Assembly (NCBI GenBank): GCA_025766275.1 | Contig: JAFKAC010000120.1 | Coordinates: 96,371-160,370 of the forward strand | DNA: 64,000 nucleotides | Direction: 5' to 3' | DNA from: Lactarius indigo | Lineage: Eukaryota; Basidiomycota; Agaricomycetes; Russulales; Russulaceae | Shown here: positions 11,492-22,933 of the stretch, in pieces | How positions within the stretch are numbered: the stretch's first letter is position 1 | How the letters are laid out: every line of letters starts with the position of its first letter | The notes under the pieces: generated by a model | What the model was told of the DNA's origin: nothing | Databases searched by the model: none | The model's input: the letters and a program-made list of their open reading frames with translations, nothing else | Made by a program: the position numbers and the translations under genes

Positions 11492-12610
11492 ATGCACGCA
11501 TGTCACGTCGCTATCCTTGTTCTCGCCGCCTCTGCCGCTTCCCCTGTCTTCTCTGCCCCTCTCGCGTACGTCCTTTCTCCTCTCAAATCTTGCAATATCG
11601 GCTGATTTGTTGGTAGTGCTCGGGGCGCTGCTGGTGTGCCCGCCACCTCTGACGCTGTTGTCCGCGGCTTCTCGACCAGTGTCTTCAGCAACGTGAACAA
11701 AGGCACGAAAGCGGTTAAACGTGATGTCCCACTCGACGACATTCAGGCGTCCGACGCCGGCGTAAAAGCAATCATCAGCGTCATGAAGGGCCTCTTCGGC
11801 AATGGCCCAGTCGACGACGTGAAGGCCCGTGGCTTCGACACCGGCATCTTCAGTAACCTGAACAAAGGCACGCAAGCGCTTGGAGCACGCGGCTTGGTTC
11901 AAGGACTCATCAAAAGCCTGGAGGACGTCTTTAGCTTAGGCTTAATCGCTCGTGACGACGTCGACGATTCCGTCTTGGCGGACGCCTTCGTCCAGGCCAT
12001 TTCCCGACACGATGTTTCCGAACTCGAGGCTCGCAAAGTAATTTCCGGCGGCGCCGTTTTACAGACGATAAAAGATATCCTCCAGGTCATCTCAAGACGG
12101 GACGTCACCCCAGAGCAGCTAATCGCACTTGCCTCGCTCACGAGCACTCCGTTAAATTCTCTCGATTAGGTGGTACGGTACAGTATTAACGACGAAAAGA
12201 GGATCACGTGATGTACGCTTGTATTTTGGTAGTTGGGTGTTTCGCGTTCTGTGAATGCAAACGGGAAGATGTTCAGAGAGCCTCCGCAGTGTTTGGATTG
12301 TGGGTTACTGTATGGTACTGGACAACAAAAGACACTGTCAAGTGTCATCAACCCTGAGGGCCCTCAGTCACTGCTATATACGATATACGAGGATGCTCCG
12401 GGTGACGCACCCCAGGTCGTCAACAGTTTAGCACCTCCGTCATTGATCTCCCTCGACATCGCCCTCGACTCGAATCCGAGTCACAGCCGGTCCTGCCCGG
12501 CCTGCCCCCCCGGCTCCTGACTCCGGCCAGTCCCTGCCGTTCTCCGCGGCCATCATCCCATCACCATTTGTCGCCTTGGCTCCTAGTAAACGCCTCCCGA
12601 ACTATGTTGC
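10880..12610 (+). repeat. Segmental duplication, right unit (with precursor gene 2)
   Basis: Partner of 7490-9600; shared landmarks are given there. It is shorter than the left unit, mainly downstream of the gene. Boundaries are approximate. Confidence 0.6.
11492..12169 (+). CDS. Secreted repeat-containing peptide precursor 2 (Kex2-type)
   Basis: Exons 11492-11565 and 11617-12169, with a 51-nt intron at the same position and phase as in the paralogue at 8224, give 208 aa. The signal peptide is nearly identical. Repeat cores at residues 42-57 (GFSTSVFSNVNKGTKA, followed by VKR) and 97-112 (GFDTGIFSNLNKGTQA) are separated by 39 residues, against 13 in copy 1. The extra segment contains a Lys-bearing hydrophobic helix, VKAIISVMKGLFGNG (74-88). 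The cationic helix of copy 1 is replaced by AVLQTIKDILQVISRR. The C-terminal tail RDVTPEQLIALA is conserved. Presumably secreted and processed in the Golgi; function unknown. Conserved frame and splice sites, together with changed peptide segments, argue that the copy is functional and diversifying. Confidence 0.75.
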
Positions 12611-14166
12611 GATGCTGCTTGTTGCAACGACCGCCGCCACCACCTTTGCTTGATGTTGGAGTGGGCGAGAATCGGCCTCCCTTCCCCTCCGTAATTGCTA
12701 CAGGCCACCCTACGTACGAATCAAGCCCAAGTGATAAGGGTGCCTGATTCGATTCAAATACCATCAGAGAGGGCAGTGAAAAGGCGCGAAATCGAGGTTG
12801 GTCACAGAACAAGAGAGCCTCGTGTCTTACTCGACGGGCCGCGTCAGCAGTTCGCAAGTTTGACGGGTACTGTACGGCGCCAGCGTGCTCAGAATAAAGG
12901 GAGGCGCCGGCTGTGAGAATGGAAGCATACCTATCGCGTTATGTATACCCCAGAAACAAAACCGTGTGTATGTATTGTATGTAGCAGTGCATCACGCGAC
13001 TCTGGGCCGAGCTTCCGAGTGCAGGGGACCCAGCGACAATTGGAGGAGAAAGTCATCAGTCCCTATCACTGTTCCGAAGTCGGGGTATAAATGCACAACA
13101 AGAGTTGCTTAGATTGGGTGGGAGTTGGTGTCGGTGTTATTGATGGGGTTGTTCGGGTCATGTGAGGCGACATACTACAACACAATTAACCGCCGGATGC
13201 ATAACAGGGTTCGAAGGAAATAAGTTCTCAAGATGCTCCGAAGAAAGAGTCCAAGACACTGTCTGCCACCAGGATAGAAAGGGTATTCCGTTTGAAGTCC
13301 GTTTGGCGAAATCTATTAGGATCAAAGGAAGCAGGGACTGGGGGCTGGAGCTGCGCATGTTCATAGGAGATAGCATCGACATGTTGTAGACGTATCGAAC
13401 TCGTAGAAGCAGACTGAGCATCGGGGGCCGGCAGACAAGAGCAATTGTAGGAGAGAATCGTCATTACGGAGATAGGCACTTCCACTCCGACCAGCTGACA
13501 CGTAGAACAAGGAACGTTCAACCGCCCATAGAGGGAGCAAGCTGACCATATGTCGAGAACAGAAGCAGTGCGGTGGTGGTGGCATGACGAACCCCCGCGG
13601 CTCTGCGAGGGAATTCTCCGAAAAACAATGAGAAAAAAGAAGTTAATCATCGCTTGACCGAACTGATACGCCAAATTAGGAACAAAAGGTTTTTGTGGGT
13701 ATCAGCTGAAAGAGCCATGCAGAGGGCGATGGTGAGGGAGAGATGGAAGCAGTGCGCATACACAATAAGTCGACGACGAACAGTCCATTGAGAGACGATG
13801 TGTTGCCGGAGCGCGAGTTTGCGATGCACGCGCCTTGGCCCGTCGTTGTCGGTGTGACGTAAGCAGAGACAATGGAAAGGACGGTATTGTTTCCAAATAA
13901 GGAAAGGACGGCTAGCGTTGTTTGTGCTCAACGAGACAATGCAAACTCGCGGGACAACAAAAAGCCCCGAAATGTCGCCGGCTACTAAAAGGTCGAGTGC
14001 CCGTCTTGGTCTTTCTCTTATTCCGCCTCATAGATTTCGTTTATTCTTCTCGCTCACGACCCCCCAAGCCTCTCTGGTAGTAGACTCGGACTGCCTGTTG
14101 TATCCACCACTCGACTCGACTGCAACCTTGAAACATGTCTCCGCGTGTGTATCGCAACTTATCAAT
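12170..14166. other. Intergenic region
   Basis: About 2 kb. The first 440 bp is duplicated flank of the precursor gene. The rest shows only short overlapping frames on both strands without convincing composition. Pyrimidine-rich sequence around 14000-14130 (TTTCTCTTATTCC and similar) probably belongs to the promoter or 5' leader of the gene at 14167. Confidence 0.45.
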
Positions 14167-15960
14167 ATGTCGGACCATTTTGACTCATCCACCTCCGTAG
14201 TCCTTACGAACTACAGCTTCCTATCGCCATTGAAACGACAGCGCGCTGTGCGTAACCGCAGCAACATTGCTACCCCATCTCCCTCAAAATGTGCCAACCG
14301 TCTCCCAGTCCTCCCAGAACTCTCTGGAGAGCAAGACGCTTTCTCTTCCCCTTCCCCACCGCCTTCTGTCCCCTCATCAAATTCTTTTCCTCGCCTGTCT
14401 CCCCCTGTTTGTCCTAGTGAGAAGCGCCGTAGTCGCTACGGTAGAGACGAATTTGCACTTGACCAGGACTTCCTCCGCGTGGCAGCTCTCGACGCAACTA
14501 GTCCCACCCCTGCCAAGCAAAAGCGCCAGTCTGTGCGGCTGAGTGCCTTCGACATCGTTATTGACATCACTGCGCCAACCTCTCCTGTCAGCGACTCGCC
14601 TCCACCCGCCTCCAGCAGCAGCATCGTGACGACGCCCCCCAGGCCCACCCGCTCACGTGAGATACGATCGCGGTCCCCTCCCCGGACGCGTTCGCCAACT
14701 CCTTCACTCACCAGCATGTCTGCCTGCTCCAGCAACGACATCCCCATGACACCGCTCACGTCCGACGACGAGTGGCCAGGTCTTGGTTTCAGTCCCAAGC
14801 TCCGCAAGGTCCCCGCAGCCCAGCGCGTGCAGATCCACCCGCTCGTGATCACCAAGTCTACGCACGCACTACTCAACCCTGACGCGAGCCCCGCGGACGT
14901 GTTCGAGTTCACCATTGCACCGTTCTCGGATCCGGAAGACGAAGAAGAACAGGACGAGGATGACGTGTCGTGGTACGCACGCGAACTCGGCCAGCTTGTC
15001 TCGCTCGCCTCCCCACGCGCGCCCTCCGCGTCGAGCCCGACCAGTGCGCGCCCAGACTCGCTCCTCCCCCCTCCTTCCCGTCCAAGCACAAGGACCGGCC
15101 AACACAGCCGGATGAGCAAGCCCCTTCCCGCGATTCCGCGCACGCCCGGCCCGAGTCCGCAACTGGACCCGACCTTCCCGCGCCGGCGCACCCCCTCGCG
15201 TCGCCCCTCACGTCAACAGCTTCCCACATACCCCCCTCCCCAGCCACCCCGCACCGCCACCACCCCCTCCGTACGCAAGTCGCTCAAGATTACCGTCCCC
15301 CGCGCACCACCGCGCACACCGCTCCCCCTCGACGTCGCAGACATTTTTGACGACATCGACGCGTGGTCCATCTTTGCGCCCTCAGCAGGCCCGCGTAGCA
15401 CCAGTACAGCCACCAGTGCTGGCTTGGCGGAGCTCTCGCCCCCGCGCATGCCTCACACGCCCATGAGCGCCTACTCGGAGTACGACCCCGTGGAGCTCAT
15501 CGTGGACTACGCCACCTTACCCTCACCACAACCGTCACCCTCTTCCTCCTCCGTGTCGCCATCGCTCTCTTCATTTCTCCCCGATGACGACTCGGACAAC
15601 GACGATGAGTCGGAGTACTGGCCCAACGAGGAGAAGCTCCGCTCGCGCTGGTCTTGCTCGACCGTAGCCACTCTCGCGAATAGGGCAGCTACCTCACCGC
15701 CAACGTCACCTTCGCCGTCGGCCAGACTGCGCTTCCACCTCGGCTCTGTCGCGCGCCGCGTGCGCGCTCGCAGGACGGGCGCCAGTGGCAGCGATAACGC
15801 GACTCTCAAGACGCACGCGCGCTCTTCGAGCGAGCCGAGCGCCAATTCTGGCGCTAGTGGTGAGGGAAGTGTTGCGGGTGTGCGCTCGGAGTCAGGTCAC
15901 GAAGATGTGGAGAGCTGTTTGCGGCGCAAGCCGATCCCGCTCGAGCTTTTCTTGCGGTAG
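14167..15960 (+). CDS. Ser/Pro-rich disordered protein of unknown function
   Basis: One exon of 597 codons plus stop. An in-frame ATG exists at 13918. I prefer 14167 (MSDHFDSSTS) because the extra 83 residues lack the composition of the rest and overlap a pyrimidine-rich leader. The protein is very rich in Ser, Pro, Thr and Arg (many SPPP, TPSP and RPSRP-type stretches). It has acidic patches (DPEDEEEQDEDD at about 255-270, DDDSDNDDESEYW at about 475-490) and a basic RRVRARR stretch near the C-terminus. No catalytic motif or membrane segment is visible. Numerous SP/TP sites suggest phosphorylation-dependent regulation, which is inference only. Confidence 0.72.
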   Translation: MSDHFDSSTSVVLTNYSFLSPLKRQRAVRNRSNIATPSPSKCANRLPVLPELSGEQDAFSSPSPPPSVPSSNSFPRLSPPVCPSEKRRSRYGRDEFALDQDFLRVAALDATSPTPAKQKRQSVRLSAFDIVIDITAPTSPVSDSPPPASSSSIVTTPPRPTRSREIRSRSPPRTRSPTPSLTSMSACSSNDIPMTPLTSDDEWPGLGFSPKLRKVPAAQRVQIHPLVITKSTHALLNPDASPADVFEFTIAPFSDPEDEEEQDEDDVSWYARELGQLVSLASPRAPSASSPTSARPDSLLPPPSRPSTRTGQHSRMSKPLPAIPRTPGPSPQLDPTFPRRRTPSRRPSRQQLPTYPPPQPPRTATTPSVRKSLKITVPRAPPRTPLPLDVADIFDDIDAWSIFAPSAGPRSTSTATSAGLAELSPPRMPHTPMSAYSEYDPVELIVDYATLPSPQPSPSSSSVSPSLSSFLPDDDSDNDDESEYWPNEEKLRSRWSCSTVATLANRAATSPPTSPSPSARLRFHLGSVARRVRARRTGASGSDNATLKTHARSSSEPSANSGASGEGSVAGVRSESGHEDVESCLRRKPIPLELFLR

Positions 15961-16414
15961 AACTTGGGGCTGTCTGTTCATGACTAGGACGACTTTTCTT
16001 CATTCGCGCACGCATGATTTTTGGAGCTCTTATAGACTTTCTTTCATTGTATATTTGTACCATGGATTTTCAGACATTGTATTTATACTTTTATATTTTG
16101 TATACGCATACAGTACTTGAACATTCAGCTTAGTATTACGACTTAGTACGTCTAACCCCCCCTTCTTCATGGGGTGGACGAAACGCAACGTCTACTGTCC
16201 CTACTGTAATCGTCTTTGTAGCTACTCCCGGCTCATTGTACAGTCGTTCCTTTAATTCCATTGTTGTATCCAAATTCATATAATGCAGAGTGCGCGAGTC
16301 ATTCAACGTTCTGTATCCTCAGAGTGGTGAATCTATAGTATATCGTGCATGTAATGGATGTGCCGCTATGCAAGTAAAGAACCACAAAATTATGCCTCAT
16401 CTATAATAAATGCA
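15961..16414. other. Intergenic region between convergent genes
   Basis: 454 bp between the stops of the disordered protein gene and the carrier gene. AT-rich around 16020-16110 (TTTATACTTTTATATTTTG), as expected for 3' ends; no coding exon seen. Confidence 0.5.
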
Positions 16415-17767
16415 CTACTGACTGCCCTCATTGCCGCTCCGGCGCACCTCGCGCCTCGCAGCAGCGCGCTTGAGCAGCCATGCAATGTTTTCGTACACGA
16501 CGAACGTGACGCACGTCCCAGGAAGCACGCGCACCAGGTTCGTAGCCAGGCCGCGATAGAACCCCGCGACGCCCTCGTGCGTCCACGTATGCGCGATCGT
16601 CGACGTGACCGTACGATGATGCGTGCGCGCCAGCGCCGAGTCGTCCTACAACAAGCACTTTAGCACATGCGCGACGAAAAAAAAAAAAGAAATGCCACGC
16701 CACCTGTATGCGCGAGCGGATGACCTGGTACGGGTACGTCGCGCACAGTGCGCCGAGCTTCGACGAGCCAGACATGATCGTATAAGCCGTGTTGGACTTT
16801 TTTTTTGGTTTCAGGTCAGATTGATTTCGCGCAGAAAGGGATGGATGGGGGAAGGAAGACGCACCAGCTTTTCGTCGTCCGTCGTCCACTCGCGCCCGAG
16901 CTTCGCAACACGTCGCCGCTTGCGCTCGAAGGCCCAGCTCTTCATCTTCTCGTATACCATGAACTGCAGCGCGCCATTAGTCACGCCGACCAGCGCGAGC
17001 GACGTCCCGCGATAGAGCCCAGCCCAACCCTCGTCGCGGAATATCGCGCGGAACCCGCCTAAGCACACTAGTGAGGGAAAATCGAAATCAAGGAACAGAA
17101 TAGTCGTACTCAGGAGTCCACGGTGCGCCGCGGGAGAGTTGGGCGGGGCGGTGAATGTTCGAACTTTCACTACCCATATCGGGTTTGTAAGAATCGCCGT
17201 CACGGCACCTGAGTGAGCGTTGAGGAATGTTGGGGAAAAAAAAATGAATGGATGAATGAATGCGGACTCGCTTCGGCGGAAAAGAGAAGATATTGGGAGG
17301 CCGTCAGGGGTCGGTCTGGCGCGTCGACCGTCGCGCGGCGCTTGAGCTGATTGTAGCTGCAACAGATTGGGAGGTTCAGCTGGGGAGGAAGACAACTAGA
17401 AGGACGAGACGCACAAGAGGAAGTAGAGTCCCCAACTGCTCGCGTTACCAGCGATGTTCGGACTCAATCCGCGATACAGCCCGCGCCAGCCCTCGCTGGC
17501 GTGTATGTCACGCAGGGCGCGCCAGATCCCGCGTCCGATGCCGCCCTCGGGCCCACGCGTCGACACTTGGAACTTGACCTTGAGCAGGTCGAGCGGGTTC
17601 ATGCAGAGCACGGCAGCTGTTCCCGCGCCGATTCCGGCGAACGCGTGGTCCTAAAAAAAAATAACGACGATGCAGTGAGCGCGACCAATGGATTAGGTGT
17701 TTGTTATGCGCACGATGGCATGTGTTGGGAAGAAGCTTGGTTGGGAGAAGGGATTCGGGGTGGACAT
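16415..17767 (-). CDS. FLX1: Mitochondrial carrier, FLX1/SLC25A32 type (FAD/folate)
   Basis: Seven exons, all phases consistent: 17767-17714, 17650-17415, 17356-17268, 17208-17110, 17058-16865, 16796-16704, 16645-16415. Product about 331 aa, normal for the family. Three carrier repeats carry the P-x-[DE]-x-x-[KR] type signatures: NPLDLLKVK, TNPIWVVK and YPYQVIRSR. GNASSWGLYFLFYN and GVTNGALQFMVYEKMK are typical of the FLX1/SLC25A32 branch, inner-membrane carriers linked to FAD or folate transport. The first exon encodes MSTPNPFSQ.. and starts divergently 494 bp from the CHAT gene at 18261. The gene is the intact parent of a pseudogene at about 21720-22933. Which cofactor it carries cannot be told from sequence. 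Confidence 0.85.
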
Positions 17768-18260
17768 GCGCAGCTGTGACGCTTGTCTTTTTGAGAGTTT
17801 GGGACCCTAGCTGGCGTTGTCGACGATGGCCGCCGGTACCACTGACTCGGAAATTATTCGAGATGACGGATGAGGCGTGCGTAGCGGCCCGGATGTGGCC
17901 GGTGGACAAACGCAGCGCCTGCCGGACTCGCGGCTGCGCCTATCTGTCCATACTACCGTACCTCTCGCCGTTTTCAATTTTCGACTCATTCCGAATAATC
18001 TACTGACACCTTGTTGTATCGCACCTCAATGTTAGTTCATGTCCGCTAATGTGGGGGTCAGGCTTTGCCAACCCGTGCTTGATTTTGCGAATCTAGCACT
18101 GCCTTTGCTTCGACAACGTGGAATGTACACCTCGTGTTGTTGCCGTGGGAGTGCCCAGGGTTAGGGCGTAGTCTGCGGACCAGTGCAAGGCTTTTTGTCT
18201 ACCCACCACTTTGCAATCTTAGTCGTTCGCTCACGATTTCTTATTTGCACGCATTGAACC
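17768..18260. promoter_or_regulatory. Divergent promoter region, carrier and CHAT copy A
   Basis: About 490 bp shared by the two divergent starts. It contains the TTTGCGAATCTAGCACTGCC element (18084-18103), described as its own entry, and a GTTGTTGCCGTGGGAGTGCC block. The whole region is almost unchanged in front of copy B (22934-23435). Confidence 0.5.
18077..18112 (+). promoter_or_regulatory. Conserved upstream element, CHAT copy A
   Basis: A TTTGCGAATCTAGCACTGCC-like block about 160-180 bp before the ATG. Related blocks occur before the other three plus-strand CHAT genes (23251-23282, 28499-28530, 32889-32921), although other flanking sequence of copies C and D has diverged. Suggests a shared cis element; the binding factor is unknown. 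Confidence 0.45.
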
Positions 18261-21200
18261 ATGAATCCCAAATGTAAGTACGAATCCCCAGAGTCCGAAC
18301 CGTCCTGACGTTGGTAATTGAAATAATAACCCTCTTCCTTACAGACTCAATTGCTGATATTGACGGCTGGATCGCTCTTCTGCAGATCCCAATCTCGCAT
18401 TTCCCTCGACTGCATTCAGAGCATATCACTTTCGTCCACAGCCTCGCTAATGCGCGACTCGTGCGTTATGGAATGTCGCAGCAGAAGGAAGACCTTGACA
18501 AGTCCATTCTACACCACACTGAGGCGATCCTTCTGCCCGTTCCACCTGCTAGACATCTGTTCCACGTCGTCCGACTCCTCTTTCACCTCGCGAAGGCTCT
18601 TCTTGATCGCTCCAAAGACTTCGACCAGACCGAGGACCGCAAGTGTTCTATCGAGTACCTCCGGTATCTCCAAGGACTACCCCTTGAATCCTTCGACATC
18701 CCCCGGAACGACGTTATATCAATGCTCATTCGGGCGTTGGGTGCTCAAGTTGAGTCTGGAATTGGGGATGCGACACGGAATATCGGAGAGATGGTGGACC
18801 TCTGCCGCGAACTCCTCACCTCCAACATATCTGCAGACATTCCCGTCGCCATTTTTTTATCCTTTATTAAGGCTGTCAACGCCGAATTCTACAGAGGACG
18901 GCTCGTCCAGTTGCTAGACCAAGTCATTGAATGCCTACGGGACGCGGTGAAGATGTGCCCGCCAGGTTCTCACCTTGCCATGCTTTCGCTGTCGCTGGCC
19001 ACCATACTCGACATTCGCTTCACCGAAGCCCATTCAATTGATGATTATGAGGAAGCAATGGAGGTTTTGGAAAACGCCCTCGATCTTAGTCAACCTGGAG
19101 AGATTCCGGATTCGGTTCGGGATCTAGTTTTATTACATGCCGCCTCGCTCGCAAACACCAGAGCGGCAATCTTCAAGAACCCAGAGAATATCGAAGTGGC
19201 AATTTCTCGTATGCGTGCCGCACTCAGCTCTTCTTCCATCTCTGGACGGCTTCGTCTTGACGTCACTGAGAGCTTGTCGATGCTCGTCCGTCGTCGTTTT
19301 ATGAATTACAGTCTCGATGAGAGCCGCGAAGAAGCAAACTCTTATCTGTCACAAGTAGTCGACCTATCTTCTCAGAGCCTGGCAAAATCTGAGGAATATG
19401 TTGCCGAACCAGACGCCATTCTGGAAACCTATTCGACCACAGTATTACAGCAGAAAATTGAGCGCCTGAAAAAACTGATCTCTAACACCACACTAGGGAC
19501 AGAACACCACAAATCCCTCGAAGAACTTGTGGATTGCTATAAATACAAGTTCTTCCGTACTAACGACATATCTGATATCGAAGAGTCTATCAAGTTTAGC
19601 CGTCTCCGGCTCGATTCAGCTCATTCCAATGATCCCTGGAGAATCCTTCCCCTTTCTTCCCTGAGCGAGGTCCTCCTCATCGCCTTCAGGCATACCAACA
19701 AGATCAACTACCTTGACGAGTCAATCGTCGTTGGCTATGACATTCTCAAGTTGAAAGTTGCACAGGCCGGAAATTATCACATAATTCCGAGGCTTGTGTC
19801 ATCTGTACTCACCCGCTGGCGGTTGCTTAGTCGAAGAGAGGACTGCCTTGAGGCCATACGATTGATATCATTGGCCGTCGACAATCAATATATGCAGGAG
19901 CCTGACCGATTCGAACTTTCCTGCCGCTGGGCCCTCCTCGCGCGATGTACCGAGCACCCCTCTGTCCTGACCGCTTACAAGAGCTCAATCTCATTGATGC
20001 AAAGGTCCTTATCCTTCGCTCCGACGGTATCTATCCAACACACTCGTCTCGTCGCAATGGGCGAGCAATGTCGAACTATGCCACTCGACTACGCGTCCTA
20101 TCAGGTCGAATTAGGTCTATTTGAAGAGGCAGTCGAGACACTGGAGCAAGGGCGGGCGCTACTTTGGTCCGAAATGCGTAGCTTCCGTACCCCGATTTCC
20201 CTACTTATCGAAGATAACTCGCCATTGATAAAGAGATTTGCGGAGATTAATCGAGAACTCGAGGCGATGACCGTATCCGTCACACCGAGTGCGAGGCCAG
20301 AAATCGAAGACGACACCGTTCAAGGTAGAGACGGGAGTGATGCATTCGGTCGGCTCGTGGTAAAGCGGCAGAAACTGGTGGGGAAGCGGGATGCACTGGT
20401 TTCAGAGATCCAAGGCCAGCCAGGGTTGGAAGGATTCTTGAAGGCGCCATCATTTATCACTCTCCGCTCCGCTGCCTCGCGTGGCCCCGTCATTCTCATC
20501 AATCATTGCGAATGGCGCTCTGATATCCTCATTCTCTTCCATAACTTACTTCCTTGCGCCATTCCTACCGCCAGTGATTTCTACGCTCGGGCAAACAAAC
20601 TACGGGATGAACTGGTAGAGGCGCGGAAGCGTGGTCTTGACTCACGCGAATACCAGGATGCTCTATGCTCCGTACTCAAGGGCCTCTATGAGCTCGTTGG
20701 AGCACCGGTCGTCAAGAGGCTTCGGTTGTTAGGCGTACCAGAGCAATCTCGAATCTGGTGGTGCCCGACCTCGGTCTTCTGCTCCCTTCCCCTCCACGCG
20801 ATGGGCCCAATCCCATCAAGTGATACTTCCGAGCGATATTTCTCAGACCTGTACATCCCTTCGTATACACCATCGCTCTCTGCACTCATCGAGTCTCGCA
20901 CCGCAAGTCCACAGATCCTGGCCAAGCCCTCATTACTCCTTGTTGCACAACCAGACGATTCTCTTCCAGGTGTGAAGGGAGAGATCAAGGTTATTCGAAA
21001 CCTCAAAGAACGCGTCGCGGTGACGAATCTTGTCTCAAGTGAGGCAACACCCGCTTCCGTAGTCGACGGTCTCCGAGGCAGTCGGCTTGCCCATTTCGCA
21101 TGTCATGGAGTGCTGGAGACTGGGAAGCCATTCGAGGCGTCATTCAAGCTTCACGGGGGCTCGCGTCTTACCCTGCTGGACATTGTACGGTCTCGTCTTC

Positions 21201-21523
21201 CGGATGCGGAATTCGCATTCCTTTCTTGTTGTCACGCCGCGGAAATCACTGAAGAGAGCATAGCGGACGAGGCTCTTCATCTTACTGCGGCGATGCAGTA
21301 TTGTGGATTCCGAAGCGTTGTTGGGACGATGTGGGAAATGGCGGATACGGATGGGCGAGACCTTGCGAAGAGCTTTTACAAGTCGTTGTTCTCTAGCGAA
21401 AGGTCCGGTGTGCCGTATTACGAGCGAACTGCGGAGGCGCTGCGGGATGCGACACAGACGCTACGGAAGAAGAGAGGAATCACGCCGGAGAGATGGGTGA
21501 ACTTTGTTCATTATGGTGCTTGA
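18261..21523 (+). CDS. TPR-CHAT caspase-like protease family protein (copy A)
   Basis: Exon 1 is 13 nt (18261-18273, ATGAATCCCAAAT, then GTAAGT); exon 2 is 18345-21523; product about 1,063 aa. The long N-terminal part is TPR-like and helical, starting with an EDLDKSILHHTEAIL repeat-type helix and including ETLEQGRALLWSEMR before the CHAT region. The CHAT domain has the predicted His in HFACHG (about 925) and Cys in FLSCCHAAE (second Cys, about 967), and ends RWVNFVHYGA. Expected to be a cytosolic cysteine protease with a TPR sensor or scaffold. It is very similar to copy B, including intron and flanks, which indicates recent duplication. The opening residues are the weakest part of the model. 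Confidence 0.88.
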
Positions 21524-21719
21524 CGGTACGTCTTCGGTGAGTGCCAGTTTTCAGTGCACACGCGGATTGGCGCTTAGCAGTTTTCAGAACACTCAGGCTC
21601 TTGTCGGATATGCCGTGTCGTGCTTGAACCAATACTCGTCGGTGTTTAGACCGGATATGCTCAGTATTTCGTTATATTGTCTTGATATCACCAATGTATA
21701 CCGATTCCCTATGTGAACG
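21524..21719. other. 3' flank of CHAT copy A
   Basis: Short flank resembling the sequence after copies B and C (GTACGTC.TCGGTGA.TG...TTTTCAGT). This marks the downstream edge of the duplicated block. Confidence 0.45.
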
Positions 21720-22933
21720 CAATGCTCCAACCCCAACGTATAGAAAGTTGAGCAGCTTGTCGAGGAATCCGATGCGAGGCCATACCCATACCTATGCATG
21801 GTCACGAAGGACGTGTCAGACAACAAGCGGTCATCGGCGATGTTGTAGGACAAGCCCAACAGTTGGAGGACGGAAGACGGAAGTGTGAGCAAATGACCTG
21901 GTGTGGGTATGTCGCGCACAGCGCGCCGATGTCCGACGAGCCGGATATGACGGTATACGCGGTACCGGACTCTTGAAGCGCATTTGAGTCGGGCTAGCAC
22001 CGTGAACGTAGATGGAGGACGCAGACACACCAGTTTGTCGTCCCCCGTCGTCTGCACGCGCCCGGGCTTCGCGATACACCGCTGCTTGTGTTCAAACGCC
22101 AAGCTAGCTCTTTATTTGCCTGTATGCCATGAGCGGCAGCACTATTGCTCACGGCAACTAGCGCGAGTGACATCCCCGATAGAGCCTGCCTCAAACCTCG
22201 TCACGAAATATCGCGCGGAACCTACCTAGCACACTAGTAAGGGGGAAATTGATATCAAGAACAGAATAGTGCACTCAGGAGTCCACGGTACGCTGCGGGA
22301 GAGCTGGGCGGCGCGGTAAATGTCTGAACCTTCACTACCCATATCGGGTTTGTAAGAATCGCCGTCACGGCACCTGAGTGGGCGTTGAGGAATGTTAGGG
22401 GGAAAAAAATGAATGAATGAATGAATGCGGACTCGCTTCGGCGGAAAAGAGAAGATATTGGGAGGCCGTCAGGGGCGGTCTGGCGCGTCGACTGTCGCGC
22501 GGCACTTGAGCTAATTGTAGCTGCGACGAATGGGCACGTTTCATCGGGGGAGAGGAAAGAGGATGCGAGACGCACAAAAGAAAATAGAGTCCCCAACTGC
22601 TTGCATTACCAGCTACATTCGGACTCAACCCGCGATACAGCCCGCGCCAGCCCTCGCTGCCGTCTATGTCACGCAGGGTGCGCCAGATCCCACATCCGAT
22701 CCCGCCCTCGGGCCCGCGCGTCAACACTTAAAACTTGACCTTGAGCAGGTCGAGCGGGTTCATGCAGAGCACTGCAACTGTTCCCGCGCCGATTCCGGCG
22801 AACGCGTGGTCCTGAAAAATAACGAAGACGCAGTGAGGGCGACAGGCAACTTGAAGTTGGAATGGGTTATATGACGGCGGATAGCACGTGTTGGGAAGAA
22901 GCTTGGTTGGGAGAGGGGATTTGGGGTGGACAT
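21720..22933 (-). pseudogene. FLX1-like carrier pseudogene
   Basis: A duplicated copy of the carrier at 16415-17767. Exon-1-like sequence (MSTPNPLSQ) starts at 22933. The segment matching exon 2 has TAA at 22728-22730, directly after VKF of the first signature, where the intact gene encodes Gln. Later exons remain recognisable: GNASSWGLYFL, the TNPIWVVK repeat at about 22340, and TAYTV.SGSS..GALCATYP at about 21910-21965. The fifth-exon segment is broken by stops around 22190-22200, and the last exon is barely recognisable. It faces CHAT copy B in the same divergent arrangement as the intact pair. Non-functional as a carrier. Confidence 0.82.

Noticed and set aside
13918..14166. N-terminal extension of the disordered protein from an earlier in-frame ATG
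   Set aside because: Overlaps a pyrimidine-rich leader and lacks the Ser/Pro bias; kept only as an alternative start.
14436..15191. Long open frame on the minus strand opposite the Ser/Pro-rich gene (251 codons)
   Set aside because: Mirror of a GC-biased, Ser/Pro-rich coding strand; Gly/Arg/Glu-rich with no protein-like features.
21720..22933. Second functional mitochondrial carrier
   Set aside because: In-frame TAA at 22728-22730 and further stops near 22190-22200 make it non-functional.
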